The notes under the pieces are model-generated. The model was not told the origin of the DNA. It did no database searches and worked only from the letters and a program-made list of their open reading frames with translations. From Acanthococcus lagerstroemiae (taxonomy: Eukaryota > Arthropoda > Insecta > Hemiptera > Eriococcidae), in NCBI GenBank assembly GCA_031841125.1, contig CM063113.1, positions 22,465,312 to 22,529,311 on the forward strand: a DNA stretch of 64,000 nucleotides, given 5' to 3'. Both the position numbers and the translations under genes were made by a program. Within the stretch, counting starts at the first letter, position 1. Each line of letters begins with the position of its first letter. This document shows positions 23,969 through 36,000 of this stretch, piece by piece.

Positions 23969-24059
23969 TTCGCAGGCGGATAACTGCTGTAAGAAATACA
24001 CCACGTTACAAATACTCGATTAAGAATGAAGGTCTTCGAGCGTGAAACAAATAACTTAC

Positions 24060-24130
24060 ATGTTTTAGCCGGGTACTTCTCCGGGAATTTGAAATAAATG
24101 TAAGACTCGATTACGACTCACAGCGATTCG
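24060..24130 (-). promoter_or_regulatory. Probable non-coding first exon of MTHFS
   Basis: On the minus strand the sequence ...GGCTAAAACAT ends in a donor GTAAGTT at 24059. The coding exon has an acceptor TTTCTTACAG just upstream of its ATG (exon from 23988). A leader exon joined by a short intron explains both. The upper limit is a guess; a moderately CG-containing stretch at 24480-24620 may be the promoter. Confidence 0.5.
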
Positions 24131-24790
24131 GCAAGTCTTCTCGCTTATCTAAAAATGTCTTGCGAATTGCGAATATCTGAATTAGCTTACTGTTGGACCG
24201 AAATCACGAACTAGCTGACAGTAGACGATATAACGAGCAACTGGTTTTCACATTGTATGCAAGAAAATTCATGAGAAATTTTATCAGAAAGTACAAAGAG
24301 TATAAACAGTTGAGAGTTCACATGAGGATGAAATAGCGGAAGTGAACTGATATTTTTAGATTCTTCAGAGTATTAACAACGTTTTAACTTGATTTTCCAC
24401 ACCGCTATTACATTTACATTCTAGTCAACACGGCAAAACTTTCATTCATTCAAACATTTGAACGCGATTTGCTATCGAAAAATCAGCTGTTTTTCTGTCG
24501 TGTCCACATGGGAACCGTGATCTCGTGACGCTAGTGCTAGTCTGGCTGGTGAAGTCGTGACCTCGTAAGTCGTAACTATGACGGCATTATGGAGAACGGA
24601 ATGTAGGGAGCGCTAATGCGCACCTGTTGACTGTTGAGTAATCAAGTGATCATGGAGGGAAATAAAAAGAACTTTGCCGTAAATGGGAGATAGGGGTTTT
24701 TCAAAAAATCTTTATAAAATAAAGAAATGACGGACACGCTTCAAATTGGAACTACAAGGAGTTACATATTCGAACTCGTGATTAAAAATC

Positions 24791-24891
24791 CAGGGATGGC
24801 AAACGAAACGAAATAACGATTGATTTTTGTCTAAAATATTGAAACGAAATAACGAAATGAAAAAAAAAAAACGTTTCGTTTGCCATCCCTA
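24791..24891. mobile_element. Palindromic MITE family C, copy 1
   Basis: About 100 bp with inverted ends CAGGGATGGCAAACGAAACG and CGTTTCGTTTGCCATCCCT. The middle holds repeated GAAACGAAATAACGA and an A-run. No gene content. Confidence 0.85.
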
Positions 24892-24912
24892 GTTTTCTGA
24901 TTTGTGATTTTT

Positions 24913-25000
24913 AGGATCGGCTACTAGTAGCCGAGCCTATTGTAACCGCTTTCTAGGGTCAGGTACTAGTAGCCGAGCCTACTGTAATCGAAATTCCATT
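24913..25000. repeat. Direct duplication, about 44-bp unit
   Basis: Two adjacent units share TACTAGTAGCCGAGCCTA then TGTAA(C/T)CG, with small changes. They lie between the two family C MITEs. Confidence 0.75.
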
Positions 25001-25043
25001 TCTTTTCCCGGGTGAGTTGAGTCAGGGTGAGTTCAGTAAATAG

Positions 25044-25151
25044 CAGGGATGGCAAACAAACGAAACGAAATAACGAAATTACAAAATAACGATTGATTTT
25101 TGTCAAAAATATTGAAACGGAAAAAAAAAACGGTTTCGTTTGCCATCCCTG
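25044..25151. mobile_element. Palindromic MITE family C, copy 2
   Basis: Second copy of the 24791 element, ends CAGGGATGGCAAAC and GTTTGCCATCCCTG, with the same GATTGATTTTTGTC core. Flanks TAAATAG and TAAAAAT are only roughly alike, so a duplication is uncertain. Confidence 0.85.
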
Positions 25152-25272
25152 TAAAAATCTAATATGCCAACTTGCCTAGTAACAAAATTAATACCTAGAA
25201 CAGAAGTGCGGTGATGTAAGAAATGGGAGGTACTTTATCAGCAACCTCTGACGCAGTGACGGTAAAGCACTA

Positions 25273-25426
25273 GATACCCGAGTATGGTCGTACGCCATCT
25301 TGAGTCCAACTGCGCCCGTCGATGCCGAACTGACTACGCGGTACTCTCCGCATAGTTGGATTCGGCATTGACAGGTGCGGTTGGACTCAAAAAATGGCTA
25401 TAATCATGACCATACTTGGGTCTGTA
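25273..25426. mobile_element. Fold-back element family D, copy 1
   Basis: Nearly the whole length is one imperfect hairpin: CCCGAGTATGGTC ... GAGTCCAACTGCGCCCGTC on the left mirrors the right half ending in CCATACTTGGG. The same fold-back occurs at 47582-47748. Confidence 0.8.
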
Positions 25427-25504
25427 GCACCTATAGCGCTCTAGTGGGGGTTCACGAAAGAAATTAAAAAGGCCCTTTTCAGGGCCACCCCGGACAATGA
25501 CACA

Positions 25505-26500
25505 CTCATTCAGGGTGATATTGATAAACATTGAATGACTTACTCAGGTCAAAGAAGTAATCTTGGCTAGGATAATTAAGGATAATTCTATCGACATACT
25601 GGCCATGCAGGGAACGCATCGTGACACCAAACCACCGCGGGCCCAAAATAGCTGGTATGAAGGTGGCAGTCGAAAGACTCCATGGGAAACACGGCAGCGC
25701 AATCCTGGTCACTCAGAATATTCAGGTTCTCAATGCAACGCAGACGAATGTGACGGACATCGAAGTACTGACCATCGAATTGGAGAACTGCTTCATTACA
25801 TCGGTATATAAACCATCAGGGACAACTTTGGTCTACCCCAACCGCACCAAAAAAACGGAAATCGTGATTTGGGGGCTTTAAAAGTCACAGCACAAGATGG
25901 GGATACAAAAGGAAACTGATCCAAACGGTATGCTGGTGGAGGACTGGGCAGAACGAAACGGCCTAAACCTGGTACATGACTCAAACCTACCAGCCTCCTT
26001 CAACAGTTGTAGATGGAGGAAAGGTTATAATCCTGACAACATCTTCGTTACTGATAACATACATCACATGGGTCATAAAAGAGTCGCAGAACCCATCCCA
26101 CACACACAACACTGTCCAATAATATGCGATATCGAGCCGACAATCAATTCAACCACCACCAACGACACAAGGCCTCGTTATAACTTCAAAAAAGCTGACT
26201 GGAAGGGGTTCAAGTAAGCACTTGACAACAGAGTAAGCAACATTCCTCCAGAACCAGAGGAATATACGATACCTCTGTAGCAGCGGTTAAGGAGATCTCG
26301 GTAACTAAATATCCCACGAGGGGCACAAAAGGTATACATTGCGGGCATGAAAAAGGAGCTTGAGTCTAATATCAAGACTATACCAATAAGTTCGATGAAG
26401 ATCCTTTCGACAATAACACAATAGGTGGCGTAAGCAAGAGTTTCCGAAGTTGGTAGCCCTGCGCTGAAAAGTTGATTGTGGACGTTATCACCATAAGAAT
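25505..26500 (+). mobile_element. LINE endonuclease fragment (CR1/Jockey-type)
   Basis: With frameshifts the plus strand gives an APE-type endonuclease: LARIIKDNSIDILAMQGTH (about 25562), YKPSGTTL (about 25805), RWGYKRETDPNGMLVEDWAE (about 25890), then LPASFNSCRWRKGYNPDNIF and an HCPIICDIEP ending (about 26110). Downstream linker pieces (LDNRVSNIPPEPEEYD; FDEDPFDNNTIG) carry on to about 26480 in shifted frames. No reverse transcriptase follows, so it is 3'-truncated. Confidence 0.8.
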
Positions 26501-26504
26501 GCAT

Positions 26505-27845
26505 AGAACTTGAATTCGCTTTTCTTGCGGCTTATAATAGATGAATTTAGATATTGAAGTCTCTAGTTTTCCTATATGAACTTAAAACGGCTCCATTTTC
26601 CATATATTAGGTAGTTGTTTATAAGCGCGTTTTGTACCAATGGTAAACTTCCACAAGAAAAACAGTAATTTGGAAATCAACTTATTCATCCAACTAGAGC
26701 GAATAAAGTGCATTAAATTACCTTTCATCATAAACTAGAGACTTCAAGCTCCAATTTGACACGTTATACAACTCAAGAAAACCTATTTTCAGCAATTACA
26801 GAAGCTTTAAAGTATACCAACTTTACACGTAGTCTTATGGTATGGGAAAATCAACCTTGATCACCTTTTTAGGAGGTCGACACTAGCGAACCTGGTCACG
26901 GTTACGCCGCCTATGATGACGTTTCAACTTTCAAGTGCGAATGTTTCAGAAGCGAGCAGGGATGCATGGAGAATGGATCACGATGCGCTTAAACTTTGGC
27001 TTCAACTTGACGCAGTTTCTCAGAATATCTCTTATCTCATCAGCTTAGCTTTGGCTTTCTGTTCTTATCATTAGCTTTTAGGCGCTTCACAATCGGCTTT
27101 GTTCATAGTTTTTCTCAATAAGTTAGCAATTTTACTGGACATTGTATAGTCAATGCAATATGAAATCGACCATAGAATTCAAAAATCATATTATTTTATC
27201 ATCAGTGAAGTTCTACTGTTCAACAATATTTCCGAATTGAATTTCATCTAACCTACCAGCTCATTCTTGACGACGGTGTATCATTTTATTCGTAATTTAA
27301 TTAGGTACAACTCAAAGTTCGAAATCTCAAGATGGCCAATGAGCACTGAGCAATTGGAAATCTGTATCACTTATATATGTGATAAATTTCTTTTATATTT
27401 AAGCCAACCAGCGATGCAGCTCTTCCTTTATGACTTGATTAATAGAGAAGGCAACGACTGGCTTCTGAAGTGCATAAAAGCCTCTCAAAAATGAGCTTAA
27501 GCTTCGACTTGAACGATTATGGCCTTAAACTTTCCATCCCTGGAAGCAACCCGAAGGCGAGTAGAGTAAACGCACGAGAAATGTAAATTGCTGACCATCC
27601 TGATAAATAGTAAGCTATTTTTTTGTGTAGATAGGTACAGTTTCGATAATGAATGTAGTAGTTAATCGACATATTTAGGAATTTTATGAATTCTGCCATA
27701 AGCATAATGTTGTAAATCATCACCGTCTCATCCTGCACACTAGCGCTCTTAGCGGGAGGGTCTAATGCGAATATTATTTTATTTACAGCTTTTGTTCGGA
27801 TGTGCAAGGAGTGCTCACGCCACCGAACGTGCCCATAGACGGGCA
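26505..27845. other. No gene recognised
   Basis: AT-rich sequence without splice-bounded coding blocks or terminal repeats that I can support. The open frame at 27267-27494 looks like chance. Confidence 0.35.
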
Positions 27846-27849
27846 TGCG

Positions 27850-30710
27850 CTCTTATCGTACTTCTCCACCACCCCCTAAATTCTTCCCCATAGAATTCCA
27901 AAAGATTTTACAATTTCGTCTCTCCATCTTGTGGGCGGTCTACTCCTTTTCCTTTTCCATTTCCTAGGCGACCATTCTTCTACTAATCTGCCCCAATTTT
28001 CTTCTCCCATCACCATATGTCTTGCAAAGCTCAGTTTCAATTTTTTGACCCTCCATCCTATATCCTTGGTTCCTGTGGCTTTTAATATTTCTTCCAGCTT
28101 AATCCTATCCTTGATTCTGACCTTCATTACGCTACGCAACATTCTAAAGTACGTTATCCTCAATTTTTCGTATATTGCCCTTTAGTCAATAATCAGGATT
28201 GGGCTCCGTAAGTGAGAGTGGGTATCACACATTGCTCTAATATTTTGATTTTCGTTTTTAGTGGTAGGTTATCTTTGAGAGGTGTCCTGTGGGCCAAAAA
28301 GTTTTTCCACGCTTTAGTGGTCCCCGTCCCTAGCTCCATTCTTCCCCTGTCTTCAAAAGCGATCATTTGGCCCAAATAATTATATTCCTTGACAATTTCT
28401 ATATCTTCCCCTCTTACCTGAAACCCTTCGCATCCTAGGTTAGTCATTACTTTATTCTTGAAGAAGTTCATTGTCAGCCCCACTCTCTGGCTTTCGATAC
28501 TGAGCTCCTCTGCCATATTTTCCAGTTCTTCCAGACTGTTACTCATTAATATCATATCGTCGGCGAAGCGTAGTTTATTCAACCACTGATCTTTTATTTT
28601 CACCCCTTTTCTCTCCCATTTCAGTTTTTTGAAGACTTTCTCCAGGACTGTATATTGAACAGGTTTGGGGAGAGTGGATCCCCTGTTTTACCTTTTTCTC
28701 AATATTAAGGACTTCTCCAACCCTGTCCAATCTTACGTATGCTTTTGTTTTCTCGTACCATCTTCTGAGTACTCTTATAATATCGTTGTTCACCCCTTGC
28801 TTAGACAACGCATCCCACACCGCCCAATGATAAACCGAATCGAATGCCTTGTTATAATCAATAAGCATGAGCTCCAATGGTACGTTATATTCTCTTATTT
28901 TTTCCAAAATCTGATTCACGGTGAAAATGTGGTCAATCGTTGAATACCCCTTTCCTGAGAACCCGGCTTGCTCCCTTGGTTGACTCCAGTCCAAAATTCC
29001 GAATATTCTATTTTTCACTATTTTACCGAAAATTTTGCTTATATTCGAGGTCAGGCTTATTGATCTACAAATATTTAGCTCACTTCTATCGCCTTTTTTA
29101 TGTAGCAATATTATCTCAGTTTGATGCCATTGTTTTGGTGTAAAGCCTGTTTTGACCAATCTGTTGAAAAATTCTGCCCTAAATGGCGCAAGAGCGTTTG
29201 CTAGGATTCTCAGTATCGCATTCTCCATTCCATCCGGCCCTGTAACTTTACCCTTTTTTGCTGTTACTAGGACTTTCCAGACTTCTTCTCTCAGAAAACA
29301 TAGAGTATTCTCCTCTCCTCCCGTTTCTTCATCCACTTCTCCCTCTTGGTTTCCCCTCTTATCTGTACGTTGTTTTCCCCAAGGTTACCCCCAACTTCTT
29401 TTGCTTCCCTGTGGTTTTCGCTCGAGTAAAGTTCCTTGAAAAATTCAGTGGCCTCTTTGATTATCTCCTCCCTACCATACAGCTTAATTTTGGAATTATT
29501 TGCTTTGATAGCTGGGAGCAAATTTTTCCCGTTCATTAGAGCCTTACACGTCTTCTTGCTTGATCCACTTTCTTCCAATATTTCTGCAATCCTTATATCC
29601 GTTCTAATTCTTCTGTTAATTAATTCTATTTGATCCCTCTGAGTCAGGTTGTCTTTGCTCCTTAATTCAGTTCTTCTATCGATAAGGCCCTTTGTTTCCA
29701 CGCTAATCCTGTCGTTGGTTGTTAGTCTAGGCTTCTTTTCCGCAACCAACTTTACCACCCCATTGATGGCGTCCTCCATCCAATTGTATTCCTCTTGCAG
29801 TCCAGGAAAGGAGATACCTTTAGCCAGCTTCAACTTCTCCTCGAGCATTTTGTCCGCCTCCTCCCATCTGTACACTGGTATAATCCATTCCCCCTTCGTT
29901 TCTTTTTTACTGCTATTCGTGGGGTCAGGGGCGAGGTCCACGTTTACTCGTATCAACCTGTGGTCTGATGAGAACTCAAATCTGTTTATAATTTCGAACT
30001 TCTTCGCCATTCTCAGGTCGTTCATGAGAAAATGGTCCAATGCGCACCTTGTTTTATTGTCAGGAGATTGCCAAGTCCATTTTTTCTTTACAGGTTTGTT
30101 CCAAAAGGTATTCGTAATTTTTAAATTTTGGCCTAACGCCACTTCAAGTAACCGTTTCCTATTTTCGTTAGTTTCCCCGATTCTAAATTCCCCCAGAACT
30201 TGTGACTGAGGAGAGTCTTCTCCTACCCTTGCATTCCAATCTCCCATCGCTATTGTGTAATATCCCCTCTCACTTGTTATTGTTTCTTCCACTAACTTGA
30301 AAAAATCCTCTGCCTCCTCCACTGGAGCTACATTGGTAGGCATGCATACACCTGAATCATTGATAGCAGTTTCCCATTCCCCATAGCTAGTTTCAGTACT
30401 GCAATCCTCTCTGAAACCCCTTTTATCATGACTATTTTTGCATCCCATTCTTTGTTCACATAAAAGCCCACCCCTCTGTGTCCCCTAGTTTGTCCAAAAT
30501 AATATAGAAGATTTTCATTCTTCCTTTTTATCATTTTCTCCCTTTCCCTTCTTATTTCTGGTAAGTAATCCAAACACGTCACACTTTATCCTCTCCAGTG
30601 CTTTTTTCAAGTTCGTATGTAACCTGGGTTCGCCCACAAGACCTTGACAATTGTAGTGTAAAAGGCTTCAGCTCTCGCGGCGCCTGCTTATCGTCTTGGA
30701 GGGGGGGGGG
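27850..30710 (-). mobile_element. LINE, near full-length ORF with endonuclease and RT
   Basis: Nearly a complete ORF2 in five overlapping open segments (30582-30328, 30448-29291, 29336-28575, 28603-28193, 28163-27876) split by a few frameshifts. The endonuclease shows NCQGLVGEPRLH upstream in another frame, YTIAMGDWNARVG (about 30240), CALDHFLMN and SSDHRLIRVNV. The reverse transcriptase shows GKVTGPDGMENAILR, HKKGDRSELN, YNKAFDSVYHW and an intact catalytic LRFADDMIL (about 28570). The thumb has CVIPTLTYGAQS, and a GRLGNGKGKGVDRP tail follows. It is the best preserved LINE here. Related fragments lie at 8700-10265 and 37955-38535. Confidence 0.9.
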
Positions 30711-30719
30711 GGTTCCTAA

Positions 30720-33380
30720 TGCGAATAAACAGTGTAAATTGATTGGCTATTGTAATACTGAACAGTAATTAAATTTTTTTCAATACATGCTCGAAAAGCG
30801 TCTTATTTGTAACCACTTTTCAGTGCAAGAAGTGAAACTTCTGAATCTACAATGCAGTGCATAAACGATACACCTAAAAAGTAAGCAAAAATAATCCAGT
30901 TTTGCTCTAGTGCAAAAAAGTGACGTCAAATCGTATATTATTTACTTTGCAGTAGAAGGAAAGGTAACTATTCACACTAGATGGGCAAGAACGTCGTTTT
31001 CGTCGCTTATGCCCACTTTGATGAGCGTTAAAATCAATTGGTAATTAGTAATTACTCCTATAAACTGCTTTTCGAGTATAAATTGAAAAATATATAGTTT
31101 CAACTCTTGCAAGAAGCGCATTATTCACTCGTGCGTTTTGCAGCACTCGTCACAAATGACGCGCTTCTCGCAGTTGTTGCAAAATATACTATTTTACATT
31201 CAGTTTTCTCATTACTGTTCAGTTTTAAAACTGCGATGTAACAAATTAGTAAATTAAGTATTTTTAGCTTGGAAAATATTTGTTTTTTATAAAGGTACTC
31301 GGCAAGCACACTATAAACAAACATTTTTCAAGCTAAAAAGACAATAAATTCCTCGTTGAAAATACTAATAGAATCATAATGTTATGTTGTTGATTTTTAC
31401 AAAATCTTAAATTGTTGTGTAGTATCATTTTTCTGGGCTCCAACTATGCGACCAACAGTTTATTCAGGCTCTGGCTAACAACTTTTTCGGGGCTCCGGCT
31501 AATAATTTCCACGAGTTCAATCTCTGGCTCAAAAGAATCAGATTCGGGCTTTGGATCCGGGGTTCCCTATCCCCTGTTCAGAACTGATCTACAAAGCACC
31601 AGTGAACAAGAAATCAGAAAACCTTGAAATACACGCTGAAAATGTAAATACAAAAATTTGACAATGTGACAGAAACAAGGAAAATCATGTTATAAAATAA
31701 CATCCGGAATCCAGATTGGAATTTCGCATTACGTTTTTCCTCTCTAGTTCTTGATGTTTTCGTTTTTTGTTGAACTTCTCCATGTCTTGGCTAGGGTCGC
31801 TGAACTAGCCAGCTTCAAACTGCAGCCACTCAAACTTCACTCCGTTTCCGGCTAATAATTTTTCCGGGCTTCAGCTCCAGCCAATAACTCATGTACTTAT
31901 TTTCTCAATCAGATAAGTGTTTTTAAACAAAACTTCGTTCATAATTTTTGAAATATTTCAATTTTTATAAAACTGTTGCTTTGGGGTAATTTTGCGCATT
32001 ATATTACCCCAGTGGAGCTACACGCAGGTAATAAGACATTCTGAGATGTCATTTGAAATGTTAGCGGTATAGAGATGTCAAAAGGTTAGTTTATGAAAAT
32101 AAAATCGCATAAATTTAAATAATTAGGTACTTTTTGAAAATCCTTTATAAAGTATAAGCCCGCATTGTTCTACTAGGACTCACAGTTACCCCACTGCTCG
32201 GAGAATGGAGTATGTTTGACTTTACTTATTTAACAAGTAAATCTTGGGTCAAATTTTTTCGAAGGAAAAAGAAAGTACATGTAAGTACGTAGAATCCTCT
32301 GTTGAAAGTTTTTCCCGGTCAATTCAGTTTTAAATAACTGCTATTCGCGCTTAGTTGCGCTTCATTACTCCATTCTCCCACGCCAATAAAATGGAAAAGT
32401 ATACTAGGGAGAAAAATGGTGAAATACGATCGTGAGTTCGCAGCATGAGCTGAAGGCGAGAGCTGCAACACAAGAGTCGTATTTCACCATTTCTTCTCGT
32501 ACAATATTTTTTTCAACACCTTCTCAGAAAATGCAAATTTACATGGCACCTAAGAACCCTAGGAAGGTAATGTGGCACTTTCCACGTAGGTGTTGAAAAA
32601 ATCAATTAAAATTGACCAGTCCGCAAAAATGGTCCATTTCACTCGTATTATTTTATTCTAATCGCATTACAATTTTACGTATCGATCATAAATAATAAAA
32701 ATATCGCTTATATTAGTTTTCTTTAAATACAATCGCGTTACCGGTAGGTATTTACAAACTAAAATATCATTTTTATAAATCGCTTAATGTATACATGTAG
32801 GATACGTAAATGATACGTGGCATTTCACAGAATAACACGAACATATTTTCGAACTGATTGCGACGAATTCTACAATTAGGTAAGTATATTTTCTATTGCA
32901 GATGGTGGACTCGGGACTAGGAGATAAACGGTTAGTTTTTGATTTTCTCGCTGGGACAGAAAGTTTTCGACCAACCTGCCATCGATTAATCGTGATCTAC
33001 GCGTACATCAAACATGCGCAAATACCTACGTGCGTACACTGATGAATGTTACAGCCGTTATAGGTCCATGGGTAATTATATCTACGCAAATATAAACAGT
33101 TTTTCAGCTTTATAATGCGCACATAGCTCGTTATGCAATGATTTGGAATTGTGTATTGGATAACCGGGTTACACGTTCGGCGGTCGCGTTTCAAAGATCC
33201 AAACGAATCACGAATTCGGAACGATGAACCCGCGATAACACTCTTCGTGTTCTTCGCAGGAGAAGATACGGTGCGCAGATTTTCGAGAAATGCAGACCAA
33301 ATGATCACGACCGCGAGCGAAGTAAGCTTCATGTATGCTACAAGAGTGCGAAGACGATGAAGGGAACCCTCTAGCAGAGA
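30720..33380. other. AT-rich, no gene; small repeats and one palindrome
   Basis: A G-tract near 30700 marks the left edge. The phrase GGCTCCGGCTAATAATTT and relatives (31485-31515, 31848-31890) suggest a decayed repeat. 32411-32505 is an inverted repeat: AATGGTGAAATACGA on the left and TCGTATTTCACCATT on the right. The region 32990-33440 is less AT-rich, but its frames overlap the repeat array and I do not support a gene. Confidence 0.4.
32411..32505. repeat. Short inverted repeat
   Basis: Arms GAGAAAAATGGTGAAATACGA and its near-complement TCGTATTTCACCATTTCTTCTC enclose about 50 bp. It may be a small MITE; no flanking duplication seen. Confidence 0.55.
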
Positions 33381-33387
33381 CACCAGT

Positions 33388-34258
33388 ATCATGAGGATAG
33401 CTGGAGTGGAGAGGATTACGAAAAACAAAAGAGTTACCTATCAATTGTACGATCCGAGATGAATTTTAATTGAAACACAGTCGATACGAAAATCGATTCC
33501 TTTGTATTGGAAATACGTTACTTTTCCAACACAACATTTTGGTGGAATGTGAGACAGAATTCGATACAAAAGTCGAGTTATGCCGACATCAACTTCTGGA
33601 TACAATTCTACATTAGACCCCAATATCATGAGAACAGCTCCAGTGGAGAAGATACAAAAACAGAAGAGTTACCCATCGATTGTACAATTTGAGATGACCC
33701 TTGAAACACAGTCGATACGAAAATCGATTCCTTTGTTGACATGGAAAATACCAGGTGCGGATTTAGAAAAAGGAGATGGGAGGGGGTACAGTAGCGGCGG
33801 TGACCTTCGTGGCGTGTAATGCGCGTACAATTCATCATTTTTATTCCTTTTCCCCCTATTATTGCGTTAAAAATATTCAACTAAGGGGAGGCATGTACCC
33901 CATGCCCCCCCCTTGGATCCGTTACTGGGAAATACATCACTTTTCCAACACAATACTTTGGTCGAATGTAAGACAGAATTCGATACAAAAGTCGAGTTAT
34001 CATTCCAACATCGACTTTTTGATACAATTCTACATTCGACCCCAATCATGAGGACAGCTCCAGTGGAGAAGATTACAAAAAGCAGAAGAGTTACCCGTCG
34101 ATTGTACGATCTGAGATGACCCTTGAAACACAGTCGATACGAAAATTGATTCCTTTGTCGACATTGGAAATACATCACTTTTCCAACACAACACTTTGGT
34201 CGAATATAAGACAGAATTTGATGCAAAAGTCGAGTTATTGAGCCGAAATCGACTTTTG
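33388..34258. repeat. Three tandem units, about 215-240 bp, split by a MITE
   Basis: Units start near 33388, 33626 and 34046 with TCATGAG(G/A)ACAGCTCCAGTGG, continue through CAGTCGATACGAAAAT, TTTTCCAACACAA and GATACAAAAGTCGAG, and end ATACAATTCTACATT. The middle unit carries the hAT MITE at 33752-33927. Confidence 0.8.
33752..33927 (+). mobile_element. hAT-type MITE family A, second copy
   Basis: 176 bp, CAGGTGCGGATTTAG ... GGATCCGTTACTG, flanked by GAAAATAC and GGAAATAC (8-bp duplication, one change). The neighbouring tandem unit shows the uninterrupted site GGAAATACATCAC. It is in opposite orientation to 20349-20522. Confidence 0.88.
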
Positions 34259-34264
34259 AAAACA

Positions 34265-36000
34265 ATTTACCTAACAAAAGTTGATGTTGATACAGTAACT
34301 CGACTTCTGTATCAAATTTTTCATTAAATTAAATCACATAGTACGGGAAACGTGATGGATTTGACAAGCTAGTATTTATTTTGAGGGGAGACTTTTTTTT
34401 ATATTACAAAAAGTTTTAAAAGCAAAGCAGCATCCAAAAATCATTTTTCGGGGAAGGGGGCTGAGAAGCCAACAGAAGCAAGAAAAGCACTAAAAGAATT
34501 TAACCCACGTCGAGTTACTGTGCCAACATCGGCTTTTGAATGTAATTCTACATTAAAGTCGATACATAATTCGATTCAAAAGTCAATGTCGATACAGTAT
34601 CTCGACTTTTGTATCAAATTCTTCATCAAATCAGATTACAAAGTAGTACAGAGAAAGTGATGGATTCAACGTTTCAATACTTATTTTGAGGGGAGACATT
34701 TTTGTGTCACAGACGTTTCAAAAGCAAAGCAATATCCAACAATCATTTTTTTTGGGGGGGGGGGGGAGGCGATAAAAACTAACAAGCATCACAAGAATTT
34801 GACCAACATCGACTTTTGGATACAATTCTACATTAATAACACAATTTGATTCAAAAGTCAATGTCAATATGGTAACTCGACTACTGTATCAAATTCTTTA
34901 TTAAATTATATCACAAGTCGTGTGGAAAAAATGATGGTTTTGACACGTTCATGGTATTTAACAAAATTAAAATTCAAAAATATAGGACTTTGGGAGGACT
35001 TTTATACAAATTTGACAATAACGTTCGCAGCCCTGCAAGAAAATTTCCCTAGTTTTTAAAACATAGAGGGGGGGGGGAACTGAGATACTTATACTGCATT
35101 AGTAGAGAGAGGATAGAAGACAGGTAGTTACGTGGTCACAGTTTCACCTTTCACTGTCTCCTCTCACCTCATCTTTTTGTTTTCTTTCTCGCGAGCTGAT
35201 TTTCTTATTTTCACGGGAGCAAAACTCAAAATAGAGTACGTTTACAGGTTGATAGAACCGCCTTTAAAAATAGATGACTTTAAAACATCTTTGTCTTACA
35301 GACATTTCAAAAGCAAAGCAGCATCCAACAATCTTTCTTGAGGGGAGGAGGGCGAAAAGCAAACAAAAGCAAAAAATACCACAAGAATTTAAACCAACAT
35401 CGACTGTTAGATACAATTCTACATAAAAGTCGATATATAATCCGATTCAAAAGTCAATATGAATATGCTACTAGACTTCTATATCAAATTCTTTATCAAA
35501 GTAGATCACATAGTAGTATGGAAAAAGTGATGGATTTGATGTGTTGATATGTATTTATTTAGAAGGGAGGCATTTTTGCCTTACAGATGTTTCAAAAGCA
35601 AAGCAGCATCCAAGAATCATTTTTTGGAGGGGGGGGGGGGGTTGAAAAGCAAACTTGAGCAAAAAAAAAGCACTACAAGAATTTAACCCAGGTCGAGTTA
35701 CCGTCCCAACAGCGACTTTTTTTTTTATACAATTCCACGTTAAAGTCGATACACAATTCGATCCAAAAATCGAAGTTGATATGCCAATTTGACTTCGATA
35801 GCGAATTCTGCATCAAATTAGTACGATGCAGCATCTAAGACATGACGGATTTGACGTTGACATTTAGTTTGAGAGGAGACATGTTCGTCTTACAAACGTT
35901 TTGAGAGTAAGGCAGCACTCAACACTCAAAAATTATTTTTCCGGAAGGGGGGGGGGAAGCTGAGCAGCGAAAAAGCATCACAAAGATATTAGTGAGAAGC
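34265..36000. repeat. Degenerate satellite, about 310-bp unit with G-tracts
   Basis: Repeating order: GAGGGGAGACATTTTTGTCT, TTTCAAAAGCAAAGCAGCAT, ATCATTTTT plus a G-run, CACAAGAATTTAACC, CAACATCGACTTTTGG, ATTCGATTCAAAAGTC, and TATCAAATTCTTCATCAAAT. Units begin near 34385, 34690, 35285, 35560 and 35870; about 310 bp of other sequence sits at 34970-35280. The CATCGACTTTTGGATACAA word is shared with the 33.4-34.3 kb units. Confidence 0.75.

Noticed and set aside
29649..30209. 186-codon plus-strand frame
   Set aside because: Lies antisense to the well-supported LINE endonuclease ORF, so it is a shadow frame.
32997..33428. 143-codon hydrophobic minus-strand frame resembling a chemoreceptor tail
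   Set aside because: Its start overlaps the tandem repeat array and only a vague hydrophobic pattern supports it.
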